DNA of 64,000 nucleotides from the NCBI GenBank assembly GCA_023421135.1, contig JAEZUG010000026.1, positions 19,603 to 83,602 of the forward strand. Reading direction: 5' to 3'. How positions within the stretch are numbered: position 1 is the stretch's first letter; the number at the start of each line of letters is the position of its first letter. Shown piece by piece: positions 25,565 through 34,605 of this stretch. The notes under the pieces are model-generated. The model worked only from the letters and a program-made list of their open reading frames with translations, did not search any database and was not told the origin of the DNA. Source of the DNA: Candidatus Cloacimonadota bacterium (GTDB lineage: Bacteria > Cloacimonadota > Cloacimonadia > Cloacimonadales > Cloacimonadaceae). A program made the position numbers and the translations under genes.

Positions 25565-26691
25565 TGACCCAGGAGATCTCGCACCTTGTTCAGTTCGGCA
25601 GGTATATTGATCTGTTGGGGACATTTACTGAGGCAAGCTCCACAGTTGGTACAGTTTCCGGCTCGGGCAGACTCCGGTATAAAGAGAGTATATTCCTTTT
25701 GCGCTCTGTCTGCACTATTGAACATCATGGCCTCATTATACATCCCAAAACAGTCAGGAATTGCCACGCCACTGGGACAAGGCATACAGTAACGGCACTC
25801 GCTGCAAAGAACAGCGATACGCTTCAGATAGGCTCTGCGCACTTTCATATAGAGTTTGTGATCTTCAGGACTCAAGCTATTGGAACTAGCTGCATCGCAG
25901 TAGGCTAGGTTTTGTATCAATTGCTCCAAATCGGACATGCCAGAGAGGATTGTGGAGATGCCTTCGTGATCCCAGACCCATTTTAATGCGTTCTCCGCCA
26001 TGCTGATCCCTGGTTTGTGTTTGCTCCAGATTTTACTGATCTCGGGAGGTATGGGATGCACCAGTTTGCCACCTCGCAAGGGTTCCATTGCTATCACACC
26101 CATAGAGCGTTTCACTGCAAGTTCATAGCCATTTCTTCCAGCTTGATAGGTAGTGTCCAGATAGTTGAATTGAATCTGGCAAAAAGTCCAATCGTAGGAA
26201 TCGACTATCTTTTTGAAGGTAGGATAGTTATCGTGGAATGAGAAGCCAATATGCCGGATCTTTCCTTTCTTTTGTGCGTCTTCCAAGAACTTAATTACTT
26301 TGAGTTTCTTCATTTTGGGCCAGCTTTTACGGTTTAAAGCATGAAGCAGGTAATAATCAATATAGTCTGTATTCAGTTTCTCGAGCTGTTCTTCCAGGTA
26401 TCTGTCCATATCCTTGGCTTCTTTGATCAGCCAGCAAGGCTGCTTGGTGGCGAGCAGGATACTCTTCCGCGGATGAGCGGAGAGGAACTTGCCCACCAAA
26501 GGTTCGCTATTACCACCGTGGTAGGGGTATGCTGTATCAAAGTAGTTCACACCATTATCATAGGCATAATTCAGGAGTTCCAGGGAGCGGTCTTCATCGA
26601 TTAAACCGTCTGCTGTTACAGGAAAGCGCATGCAACCAAAACCAAGGCTGCTGATCTGATCTTCCGACTTGGGCATTTTACGATACTTCAT
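25561..26691 (-). CDS. Aldo/keto reductase with C-terminal [4Fe-4S] ferredoxin domain
   Basis: A 376-residue oxidoreductase. The (beta/alpha)8 barrel carries the canonical catalytic set D52, Y57 (FDTAYPY), K83 (ATKQP) and H117 (LLHALN). The C-terminus adds cysteine motifs CSECRYCMPCPSG and CTNCGACLSKCPQ for iron-sulphur clusters. This fusion is widespread in anaerobes; its substrates are mostly unknown, and electrons may come from ferredoxin rather than NADPH. It lies six bases after the lipoprotein gene and overlaps the acyltransferase by four bases. Confidence 0.92.
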   Translation of the reverse strand: MKYRKMPKSEDQISSLGFGCMRFPVTADGLIDEDRSLELLNYAYDNGVNYFDTAYPYHGGNSEPLVGKFLSAHPRKSILLATKQPCWLIKEAKDMDRYLEEQLEKLNTDYIDYYLLHALNRKSWPKMKKLKVIKFLEDAQKKGKIRHIGFSFHDNYPTFKKIVDSYDWTFCQIQFNYLDTTYQAGRNGYELAVKRSMGVIAMEPLRGGKLVHPIPPEISKIWSKHKPGISMAENALKWVWDHEGISTILSGMSDLEQLIQNLAYCDAASSNSLSPEDHKLYMKVRRAYLKRIAVLCSECRYCMPCPSGVAIPDCFGMYNEAMMFNSADRAQKEYTLFIPESARAGNCTNCGACLSKCPQQINIPAELNKVRDLLGQ

Positions 26692-26697
26692 AGTGTC

Positions 26698-28422
26698 TTA
26701 CTCCGTTACTTTCAGGCTTACAGTCTTCACTCTGGCAATTCTGACCTTTTCATTCATCCAGAGGTCAAACCAATTTGGTTCAAGGCTCTGTACAAAAGCT
26801 TTTCGGATATCCTGATAACTGCTCCGGGAAGCTTGTTCCACAGTAAAGCTTCTTACCAAAGGCACTAGGATCAGATCTCCCAACTGGTAGTACTGGGGAG
26901 TTTGTCTCTTTTGAAATGCCATCACAGCTTTGTAATATATATTCGATACATCAAGGTTGTTGAGGCTATCGCCATAGTTTTGATCCGATATACTAAAGAC
27001 CTGCATATTCGGGTCTTGCTCCGGGAGATTGTAGAGGGGTTGGTTTTGATCCAGCCAGATCCGGGCTTGTTGGACGGTGAGCTCTTGTTTTCGGCTATTG
27101 ACGAGGATAGAATTGATCTCATCCCGAACGGTGCTCAGCGCTTTAGGATCGTTGTTCTGTTTCTCCTCCAGATGCACGACAATCCAGGCAGATTGGGTTG
27201 TGGAAAAGAGGGGTTCAAGATAGGAGCCAGCTACTGCACTGGTCATGCTGCGGAGGAATTGCTGTTCCAGCTCGGGATTCTCCAGCCAGGGATCCCCGGG
27301 AAGCATTCTTTCCAGGCGTTTTGGCACGAGATCCATCTCATCACAGGCATTGGAGAAGCCTATGCTGGCAGAGAGCTGTCTCAAATTCTCTGCATTTCGT
27401 CTGGCCTGTGTGATACTGGTCTCACGAGCCTTGATTGGGATGCTTAGCTTGGTGAATTTGACCATGGAACGGGTCATATGTTCCATACGATATAAATCTA
27501 TAGAAGCGGGAGTCCGGAGGGGGGCACTGCACTGCCCGGGCTGAAGATCGTTGATCTGGTTCTTCAGTTCTGTGGGTAAATCCGGGATGAAGAGGTACCC
27601 GGTGTCATAAACGCTCAAGCCTTCTCTGCTGCCCATGCTGCTGCTGATAATAGATTCTAGGCTGCTTCCTTCGCTGAGGTGTTGCACCACGGTGTCTTGC
27701 AGAGCCAAAGTATAGTTCAGATCCGCTTCCGAAACAAGTGCGGGTAGCATGGTATAGGAGAAGCTGTAGTATGGTTCATTGAGATAGTTCTGTAGGTTAG
27801 CATTATAATAGGATTCAATCTCATTGTCTGCTATTCTGATGTTCTGAGCATTGGAATCGAAGACTAACCAATCGATGGAGGCTTTGCCCTTCAATATTCT
27901 GGAGACGTTCTCACGTTCGGTTCTGGTCAGAAACTCGTTATCGATGAGTGCTTCTTTCAGCTTGAGAATTGGAATCACGTTATCAAAGTAATGCTTGCGA
28001 ACTGGTCTTAGGTTGCGAGGGCTGTCAAAGTTCAATGACTGAAGGTAGGAGCTTTGATCGAAGGAGCCATTCACCTGAAACCAGGGAGAGTTACGGATGT
28101 ATTCAGGAGGATTGGTGCTGAGGCTATCCAGAACTTCTTCATGGGTAACGCTGATCCTGTATCGGCGGTAGTAGTCCTGAAGTATCACATACTTAGTGAT
28201 GTTCAGCCAAGTCTGCTGCTCCAACAGTCTTTTTTCTTCGAGATCCGGGGGTCTGCCATTCTGGGTATAGAAATTCTCGTAATGGCTCCTGTAGGAAGCG
28301 ATATATTCATCGTAGGGGATACGTTTACCATTGACGACGCCCACACTGTCACCAGTTATAGTGCTGCAGGCAGCCAGCAACAGCATAAGGGCCAGGATTG
28401 CGAGCAAAGCTAGTTTTCTCAT
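26698..28422 (-). CDS. SurA/PpiD-like peptidyl-prolyl isomerase lipoprotein
   Basis: A 574-residue exported chaperone-like protein. The start at 28422 is chosen because AAAGGACATAAG precedes it and a lipoprotein signal follows directly (MRKLALLAILALMLLLAAC, cysteine 19). The N-terminal half is helical as in SurA/PpiD (VVNGKRIPYDEYI, LLEQQTWLNITKYVILQDYYRR). The middle (FSYTMLPALVSEADLN... to PGQCSAPLRTPASIDLYRME) looks like a divergent parvulin domain. Proline-isomerase activity is uncertain because the parvulin core is weak. It probably assists folding or delivery of outer-membrane proteins. It follows mutS by 29 bases. Confidence 0.78.
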   Translation of the reverse strand: MRKLALLAILALMLLLAACSTITGDSVGVVNGKRIPYDEYIASYRSHYENFYTQNGRPPDLEEKRLLEQQTWLNITKYVILQDYYRRYRISVTHEEVLDSLSTNPPEYIRNSPWFQVNGSFDQSSYLQSLNFDSPRNLRPVRKHYFDNVIPILKLKEALIDNEFLTRTERENVSRILKGKASIDWLVFDSNAQNIRIADNEIESYYNANLQNYLNEPYYSFSYTMLPALVSEADLNYTLALQDTVVQHLSEGSSLESIISSSMGSREGLSVYDTGYLFIPDLPTELKNQINDLQPGQCSAPLRTPASIDLYRMEHMTRSMVKFTKLSIPIKARETSITQARRNAENLRQLSASIGFSNACDEMDLVPKRLERMLPGDPWLENPELEQQFLRSMTSAVAGSYLEPLFSTTQSAWIVVHLEEKQNNDPKALSTVRDEINSILVNSRKQELTVQQARIWLDQNQPLYNLPEQDPNMQVFSISDQNYGDSLNNLDVSNIYYKAVMAFQKRQTPQYYQLGDLILVPLVRSFTVEQASRSSYQDIRKAFVQSLEPNWFDLWMNEKVRIARVKTVSLKVTE

Positions 28423-28451
28423 CTTATGTCCTTTGTTTGTCCAATTCATCT

Positions 28452-31076
28452 TTAAAGCTTGTTTTTTAGTTCTTGTAGGTATTGCCAGGCTTGGTTGGGG
28501 CTGAAATCGTCAAGTTCGAGCTCACGTATCTCTTTGAGCACAGCATTCTCTTCTTCAGCCTTGTCAACCAGTACTTCAAAAAGATCAATCTGTGGACTCT
28601 TCTGGCTTAATCGTTTGCGTATGGAAGCTGTCAGTCCCTGGGGACTGATCTCATGCTCCTCGAGGTTTCTCAATATCTCTTTGGCGCGGCGAATCACTTT
28701 TTCAGGAACGCCTGCCAGCCTTGCTACCTGAATACCATAGCTTTGGTCAGCCCCGCCACGTTCAATCTTCCTGAGAAAGACCATCTGGTCGTTAAACTCT
28801 CTCACTGCTACGTTGTAGTTTCTGATGTCCGGATAGATGTTTTCCAGCTCGGTCAGTTCATGATAATGAGTAGCAAAGAGCGTGAGAGACTTCTTGAATT
28901 TCTGGATATGCTCTATGATAGACCAAGCCAGGCTCAGTCCATCAAATGTGGAGGTTCCTCTACCTATCTCATCCAGTAGGATAAGTGAGTCGGAAGTGGC
29001 GGAGTGTAGTATATTAGCTGTTTCGATCATCTCCACCAGGAAAGTACTTTGTCCCTGAGCGAGATTGTCTGAGGCTCCCACACGGGTAAAGACACGATCA
29101 AACACAGGTAGTTGCATGCTGGTTGCAGGCACATAGGAACCTATCTGAGCCATGATCACCAGAAGTCCTACCTGTCTTAGGTAGGTAGATTTACCGGCCA
29201 TATTTGGTCCAGTGATTATAGCTATTGAGGTTTCAGGGCTTCTGAGTTCCGTATCATTGGGAATGAACTCATCACTGATGAGCTTTTCTATCACGGGATG
29301 GCGTCCATCTTGGATGACCAATTGCCGTTCTGCAGTAAAGCATGGTCTGCTATATTTGTACTGCCAAGCTATGAAAGCCAAAGTGGAGTAGAGATCTATC
29401 TGGGCAAGCTGCTCACCCAGTTCCTGAAGAGCAGGAGTCTGGTTTGCCATCTCCACGCGGAAGTCTCTGAATAGCTCATACTCGAGGTTCTTGATCTTCT
29501 CTTCGGAGCTCAGCACTTTTGCTTCGTATTCTTTGAGTCTGGGAGAGATGTAACGCTCGGCATTGGATAGAGTTTGTTTTGCTATATAGTAATCCGGGAT
29601 CTTGTGCTTGTGTACCGAAGTAACTTCTATGTAATACCCAAACACCCTGTTGTAGCCAACTTTCAGGCTGGGTATCCCGGTCTTGGCTCGTTCATCTTCT
29701 TCTAGCTTGGCTATCCAGGTCTTACCATCGTGGATCAAGCTAAGAAGCTCATCCAAATCCTCATTGTATCCTCTGAGGAAGATACCGCCATCAGAGATAG
29801 TGAGCGGAGGACTCTCTACAATAGATGCTTCTATCAGGCTGCTCAGAGGTTGAAAGCTCTCCAGAGTCTTTATCCAGGATGCAAAGAACGGACAATCAAA
29901 CTGCCTTAAGTGTTTTGCCACTTCAGTTGCAGCACTAAGGAAGCCTCTGAGGGACTGCATCTCGCGAGGATTGATGCGCAAAGAAGATAGCCTGGAGACC
30001 AGCCTGGAGACGTCGCCCACATTCTTAAGTTGTTGTCTGAGATCCTTCAGGTATGCCGTATTTGAAAGGAAGTACCCGACGTATTCCTGCCGGGTAACTA
30101 TCTCCTCTGTATCGAGCAGGGGGTGCAACAGCCAGTTCTGTAGAAGCCTGGAACCCATCGGTGTCTGGTTTTGATCCAGAACCGCTATCAGGCTGCCGTG
30201 ACGGTTACCGTAGCGGATTGAGCGGAGCAGCTCCAGGTTTCTGCGGCTTATCTCGTCCAATTGCATGAATTGAGAGAGGGAGTAGTAAACCAGAGCTGAA
30301 ATATGATCCAATGGTATCTTATACAGAGATTGGATATAGGCCAAAGCAGCGCCGGCAGCGGTTGCTCCACAGGTTTTATCGTGAGCACCATAGGCTTCCA
30401 GACTGCTTACTTTGAAGTGCCGTTTCAGAGTAGCTATCGCTTCTCCAGGCTGGAAACTCCAACTATCGAAGATAGTAATTGTGGGGTCATTATCCAGGCT
30501 GAATGAACGTATAAAGGCTTCAGACTGGCTGGAATTAACGATCAGTTCTGCAGGTCTGATACGTGATAGCTCATTAACCAGCTCAGTTTTCTTGAGCTCA
30601 GTGAAGATGAACTCTCCGGTGGAAATATCCAAAGCAGCAAAGCCGATTGTTTTGTCCGGGTCATCATAGTAGAGGGATGCCAGAAATACGTTTGCACTGT
30701 CACTGAGCAATTGATTATCAATTATTGTACCAGGAGTGATAATCTCAGTGACTTCCCTTTTTACTATCCCCACAGCCTTCTTGGGATCTTCCACTTGCTC
30801 ACAGATAGCAACTTTCAGACCGGCTTTTACCAGTTTATCCAGATAGTTATCAAGAGCTTGGTAGGGGAAGCCTGCCAGAGGCACTGGTTTCTCTTCGTTC
30901 TTACCTCTGGAAGTGAGAGTGATATTCAATACTTTGGCTGTAGTATAGGCATCCTCAAAAAAGGTTTCGTAGAAATCTCCCATGCGGAAAAGCACCAACT
31001 TATCGGGATGTACTTGCTTCACCTCGAAGTACTGCTTGAGCATGGGGGTTAGTTTGGGGCTTGTTTCGGGTTTCAC
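28452..31076 (-). CDS. mutS: DNA mismatch repair protein MutS
   Basis: MutS recognises mismatches and small loops. The 874 residues begin with the mismatch-binding domain (GDFYETFFEDA, phenylalanine-x-glutamate), then connector, lever and clamp, and the ATPase with GPNMAGKSTYLRQ, FDRVFTRVGASDNLAQGQSTFLVEM and LLDEIGRGTSTFDGLS, ending in a helix-turn-helix dimer tail. Length is typical of MutS1. It lies between a TPR-SPOR envelope protein (one base away) and the SurA-like lipoprotein. No mutL is in this window. Confidence 0.98.
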   Translation of the reverse strand: MKPETSPKLTPMLKQYFEVKQVHPDKLVLFRMGDFYETFFEDAYTTAKVLNITLTSRGKNEEKPVPLAGFPYQALDNYLDKLVKAGLKVAICEQVEDPKKAVGIVKREVTEIITPGTIIDNQLLSDSANVFLASLYYDDPDKTIGFAALDISTGEFIFTELKKTELVNELSRIRPAELIVNSSQSEAFIRSFSLDNDPTITIFDSWSFQPGEAIATLKRHFKVSSLEAYGAHDKTCGATAAGAALAYIQSLYKIPLDHISALVYYSLSQFMQLDEISRRNLELLRSIRYGNRHGSLIAVLDQNQTPMGSRLLQNWLLHPLLDTEEIVTRQEYVGYFLSNTAYLKDLRQQLKNVGDVSRLVSRLSSLRINPREMQSLRGFLSAATEVAKHLRQFDCPFFASWIKTLESFQPLSSLIEASIVESPPLTISDGGIFLRGYNEDLDELLSLIHDGKTWIAKLEEDERAKTGIPSLKVGYNRVFGYYIEVTSVHKHKIPDYYIAKQTLSNAERYISPRLKEYEAKVLSSEEKIKNLEYELFRDFRVEMANQTPALQELGEQLAQIDLYSTLAFIAWQYKYSRPCFTAERQLVIQDGRHPVIEKLISDEFIPNDTELRSPETSIAIITGPNMAGKSTYLRQVGLLVIMAQIGSYVPATSMQLPVFDRVFTRVGASDNLAQGQSTFLVEMIETANILHSATSDSLILLDEIGRGTSTFDGLSLAWSIIEHIQKFKKSLTLFATHYHELTELENIYPDIRNYNVAVREFNDQMVFLRKIERGGADQSYGIQVARLAGVPEKVIRRAKEILRNLEEHEISPQGLTASIRKRLSQKSPQIDLFEVLVDKAEEENAVLKEIRELELDDFSPNQAWQYLQELKNKL

Positions 31077-31077
31077 T

Positions 31078-32229
31078 TCAATAACGTACTACAAAACAAT
31101 CTATGTTGCTTGAAGCAAGTGTCTGTCGGGCTTGCTCAGACGCAGTTGTGGAATCGAAAGGACCACTCATGACAACCCAGGTTGCTCTTCCTCCCTGCTG
31201 TTCTTCAAAATAGCTGCAAGGCATATTCCGAGCTCTGATCTCATTTGCCCGGGAGATAGCATTTGCCTCAACTGAAAAACGGCCAGCTTGAAGGAAGATA
31301 CCACGATTAGGACGTCCTGATATCCTCAGAGGAGAGTTTTGGATAGCCGGATCGGGCGTGTTTCCTGGTGGATTTGTGACAACCGGAGCAGATGAACTGG
31401 TGGCGGTGCTATCTTCTATCACTGTATATGGATAGAGGAAGCTGATATCAAGGCTGGAGCCAACTCTTGCCCGCATGGCAAATAGACGATCTTCCACCAT
31501 ATAGGCTGTCTGAGTAAATTTGTTCATCTCATAAGCCCGCTGATAGGAGTTTAGAGCATCCCTGGTAGAACCGGAGCGTTCCTGAGCGTATCCCAGGCGA
31601 TAATAGAAGTACTGTTCATCTGTGGGATAGGAGCTAATGCCTCTGAGACGATTCAAAGTGCTCACGGAATTACTGTGTCGGTTTTGTTGTGATTGAGCAT
31701 CCGCAAGCAAGTAGTAGGCTGGCTCAAAATAGTCACCACTACTGCCTTGCCTGATGTAATTCTCTGCAAAACCAGCAGATTCCTCATACTCTTCGAGCTG
31801 AAAAGCACAGACTGCCTGCCAATAGAGCCTTTCTTGAATATCGGGATGTGTTATCCTGCGCAAGAGGGCTTTGGCGCTGGCAAGGTCATGCTCCAAAATC
31901 TGGCTCTTTGCAACCTCCAGCATACTCAACTGGCCATGATAGGTAGAAGGATAACGGCTGATATTCTGTTGATGCAGACTAGTGGACTCTGTCATTGCTG
32001 CTTTGAGCATTGCTCCGTAATGGAGAATGAAAGCCCGCTCTTCGTCACTGTTTGCCTGTAATCTGAGAATCTGCTCTGCAACGTTGTCTATCTGACCTCT
32101 ACGATACTGATTTGCCAGGTTCGCAAAGTCCCGCCGCAGCTCCACAGCATGTAATGTAAAAGCAGATAGCATTGCAGCCATCAATAAAGCCTTGCCCAAA
32201 ATGCCGCAGGAAAGCTTTTCTATACTCAC
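31078..32229 (-). CDS. Exported TPR-repeat protein with C-terminal SPOR domain
   Basis: A 383-residue envelope protein. The signal peptide is near residues 8-28 (GILGKALLMAAMLSAFTLHA). The middle has helical TPR-like repeats (LEVAKSQILEHDLASAKALLRR, YYRLGYAQERSGSTRDALNSYQRAYEMN). A proline/serine linker follows, and the last roughly 75 residues form a SPOR domain (RGIFLQAGRFSVEANAISRANEIRA...GPFDSTTASEQARQTL). SPOR domains bind glycan strands lacking stem peptides at division sites, so a role in septal peptidoglycan is inferred. It lies one base upstream of mutS and 14 bases downstream of rho. Confidence 0.85.
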   Translation of the reverse strand: MSIEKLSCGILGKALLMAAMLSAFTLHAVELRRDFANLANQYRRGQIDNVAEQILRLQANSDEERAFILHYGAMLKAAMTESTSLHQQNISRYPSTYHGQLSMLEVAKSQILEHDLASAKALLRRITHPDIQERLYWQAVCAFQLEEYEESAGFAENYIRQGSSGDYFEPAYYLLADAQSQQNRHSNSVSTLNRLRGISSYPTDEQYFYYRLGYAQERSGSTRDALNSYQRAYEMNKFTQTAYMVEDRLFAMRARVGSSLDISFLYPYTVIEDSTATSSSAPVVTNPPGNTPDPAIQNSPLRISGRPNRGIFLQAGRFSVEANAISRANEIRARNMPCSYFEEQQGGRATWVVMSGPFDSTTASEQARQTLASSNIDCFVVRY

Positions 32230-32243
32230 TCGCTTCTCTTCTA

Positions 32244-33503
32244 TTAGTTACTCATAGAGTTTAAGAGGTCTGTATTGGTCTCGGTCGATTGCATTTTCTT
32301 ACGCAGCGTTTCGATACCCTGGATTGGGCTGATGGTCTTGAGATACTTCCGCAGCACATACATGCGGTTAAGTTCATTCTGAGTAAGCAGAAGCTCTTCA
32401 CGACGTGTACCGGATTTTACCAAGTCTATAGCGGGATAGAGGCGCATATCAGAGATACTGCGATCCAGCACCAGCTCCATATTACCCGTGCCCTTGAATT
32501 CTTCAAAGATCACCTGATCCATCTTGGAGCCCGTATCTATCAGGGCTGTAGCGATGATAGTGAGACTGCCGGCTTCTTCTGTGTTACGAGCAGCTCCAAA
32601 GAACTTCTTGGGTTTGATAAGTCCATTGGCGTCCACACCACCAGATAGAACCTTTCCGCTGGAAGGGGTAACGTTGTTATAGGCTCTGGCCAGACGTGTA
32701 ATACTATCCAGCACGATCACCACATCTTGTCCCAGCTCTATCATACGCTTGGCTTTCTCCAGCACCATTTCGCTTACAGCAGTATGGTTCTTGGGAGATT
32801 CATCAAAGGTAGAGCTGACCACTTCTCTTTTTCCGGGCTTGAGGATCTTTTTCATCTCTGTCACTTCTTCGGGGCGTTCATCTACTAGCAAGACAATCAA
32901 GTTGACTTCCGGATGATTGGATAAAATGGCATTGGCGATATCCTGAAGCAGAATGGTCTTACCGGTTCTGGGGGCGGCTACGATCAGGCCACGCTGGCCT
33001 TTACCGATGGGGGTGAAGAGGTTTACCACACGGGTAGAATAGTTCTTGGGATCAAACTCCAGATTCAAACGCTCGGTGGGATAGTAGGGGGTGAGTTCGT
33101 CAAACAGCCTGCGATCTTGCATACAATTGGGGGGAAGGCTGTTAATGGATTCCACGCGCAACAGAGCGTAATATTTTTCCCCTTCTTTGGGTGAACGGGC
33201 GGGTCCTGAGACCATGTGCCCCGTCTTCAGCCCAAATCTGCGAACTTGAGTGAGCGAGACATAGACGTCGTCTCTGCCGGGGTTGTAATTATTGGAGGCA
33301 AAGCGCAGAAATCCAAAGCCATCATCCATTATCTCCAGGCATCCTGTAACGAAGGTAAGCCCTTCCTGGCTGGCCTGGAATTCCAACATTTTAAAGATCA
33401 GGTCTATACCCTGAAGCTGCGTATATCCCGGTACTCCGAGTTTCTTGGCGAGTTTGTTTAACTGCGCCGGAGTGAGTGAAAACAGATCGTCTTCTATAAG
33501 CAT
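32244..33503 (-). CDS. rho: Transcription termination factor Rho
   Basis: Rho is the RNA-dependent hexameric helicase that ends transcription of untranslated RNA. From the ATG at 33503 (preceded by GGGAGA) it has 419 residues: an N-terminal helical domain (LTPAQLNKLAKKLGV), the cold-shock-like RNA-binding fold (DDGFGFLRFASNNYNPGRDDVYVS), P-loop APRTGKT, LLVDERPEEVTEM, and the R-loop region SGGVDANGL. An in-frame upstream extension to 33560 is not family-like and overlaps the methyltransferase gene. No inserted domain is present. Confidence 0.98.
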   Translation of the reverse strand: MLIEDDLFSLTPAQLNKLAKKLGVPGYTQLQGIDLIFKMLEFQASQEGLTFVTGCLEIMDDGFGFLRFASNNYNPGRDDVYVSLTQVRRFGLKTGHMVSGPARSPKEGEKYYALLRVESINSLPPNCMQDRRLFDELTPYYPTERLNLEFDPKNYSTRVVNLFTPIGKGQRGLIVAAPRTGKTILLQDIANAILSNHPEVNLIVLLVDERPEEVTEMKKILKPGKREVVSSTFDESPKNHTAVSEMVLEKAKRMIELGQDVVIVLDSITRLARAYNNVTPSSGKVLSGGVDANGLIKPKKFFGAARNTEEAGSLTIIATALIDTGSKMDQVIFEEFKGTGNMELVLDRSISDMRLYPAIDLVKSGTRREELLLTQNELNRMYVLRKYLKTISPIQGIETLRKKMQSTETNTDLLNSMSN

Positions 33504-33514
33504 TAATATCTCCC

Positions 33515-34231
33515 TTAAGATTTGTATCCCAATATCATCACGCGGCTCGCACCGGCACATCCGATATTATTAATACGTTCAATGAGTTCATTTCCTTTAT
33601 TTATCAATTCCGGAGAAGCCTCTGAGGCCTCCAGCCGCTTGATACTTTCTCTACAATTGTTTAGCAGGGTCTCACAGTTCCGGTTCATCTTGGGGTTATC
33701 CACAGGAAGGTAGTAGTCAAAGACTTCGAGCTTCTTTAAGGGAAGCTTCTTGATCATCTTCTGGATATCTTCCCGGGCATAGGTCTCCCGGTGAGAGATG
33801 CCAAACAGCCGGTCTATGGAAGCCAGCCAGTGATGCATCATGATATGCGTCTGCTGAGCTTCGGTTTGCTCCCCGTCTTTATACATCTCCGTCACAAGAA
33901 AGAGTCCACCAGGCTTGAGAACTCTCAATAACTCGACAAAGACCTTATCAGTATTCTCCAGATGGTGCAGTGAATTGGCTATAGTCACCGTATCGAAATG
34001 ATCACTCTCAAAAGACAGCTTTTCCAGATTCATACGATAAATCTCGATATCATTCTCGGGAAAGACCTTTTGAGCATAGTTCACACTCTTCTCCGAGCTA
34101 TCCACGCCAATGACTTGGGCATAGGAACGGAAGTCCGTCTTGATGACATTGATAAATTCACCTTTGCCGGTTGCGGCATCCAAAGCAATGCCTGCATCTA
34201 TCTGAGCTAATCTCTGATAAACGTCCTTCAT
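33515..34231 (-). CDS. Class I SAM-dependent methyltransferase
   Basis: A 238-residue methyltransferase with SAM motif I ALDAATGKGEF, acidic loop VIGVDSSEKSVNYA, motif FDTVTIANSLHHLEN and post-motif LLRVLKPGGLFLVTEMYKDG. It resembles UbiE/Methyltransf_11 proteins; the substrate is unknown. I prefer the ATG at 34231, with GTGAGG upstream; a GTG at 34246 is in frame but has no ribosome binding site. It is the first gene of the rho-mutS group and has two small hairpins in its leader. Twelve bases separate it from rho. Confidence 0.85.
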   Translation of the reverse strand: MKDVYQRLAQIDAGIALDAATGKGEFINVIKTDFRSYAQVIGVDSSEKSVNYAQKVFPENDIEIYRMNLEKLSFESDHFDTVTIANSLHHLENTDKVFVELLRVLKPGGLFLVTEMYKDGEQTEAQQTHIMMHHWLASIDRLFGISHRETYAREDIQKMIKKLPLKKLEVFDYYLPVDNPKMNRNCETLLNNCRESIKRLEASEASPELINKGNELIERINNIGCAGASRVMILGYKS

Positions 34232-34261
34232 GTGATTAAACCTCACTTGTGATTGTGATTG

Positions 34262-34309
34262 AAGCGATAGATCGCTTTACCCATTTTGGACCTTTCCCAT
34301 AGCTGGGAA
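34262..34309 (-). promoter_or_regulatory. Two tandem hairpins in the leader of the methyltransferase gene
   Basis: AAGCGAT-AG-ATCGCTT (34262-34277) is a 7-bp perfect inverted repeat, and TTCCCA-TAGC-TGGGAA (34294-34309) is a 6-bp hairpin with a four-base loop. Both lie 30-80 bases upstream of the ATG at 34231, with no U-tract. They may be a leader structure for the long rho-mutS operon. The rest of 34232-34405 shows nothing else. Confidence 0.35.
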
Positions 34310-34405
34310 CGTCTCATGCATAACTGGTGTTAGTTTGGCAAATCCCTGCTTTTTCGTCAAGCCTTTTTTATCAGTACTTGTTTCCTTCCAGTTGCTCACT
34401 CTTTA

Positions 34406-34487
34406 GATTCCTTAACACTGCCATAGCGATCCCTTAGCGATCCCTTAACGAAAGCTAAAGAATCCCTTATCCTATAGTAAGTTATGG
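34406..34487 (+). repeat. Dispersed 82-nt intergenic repeat, copy C
   Basis: It aligns without gaps to copies A and B: GATTCCTTAAC, ACTGCCATAGC, GATCCCTTAGC and GATCCCTTAAC, then GAAAGCTAAAGAATCCC and TTATCCTATAGTAAGTTATG. The first two steps and the hairpin are more eroded (CCTTAAC opposite GCTAAAG). Flank similarity to copy B extends to about 34507 (AATGAGAGA). It lies in the 359-base gap between two minus-strand genes (methyltransferase and PHP phosphatase) and is read antisense to both. Confidence 0.92.
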
Positions 34488-34605
34488 TTAATCTGTTTAA
34501 TGAGAGAGCTATCAGTGTGCCTCTAGTGGCTCCAATGATAGGCTGGATCTGGCATAGATAGTGTATTCTACCTGCTTCCCGATCTTAAGGCAGGGCCTCT
34601 TAGAA

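Noticed and set aside
33504..33560. N-terminal extension of Rho
   Set aside because: Overlaps the methyltransferase stop region and lacks homology; ATG 33503 has GGGAGA at the right distance.
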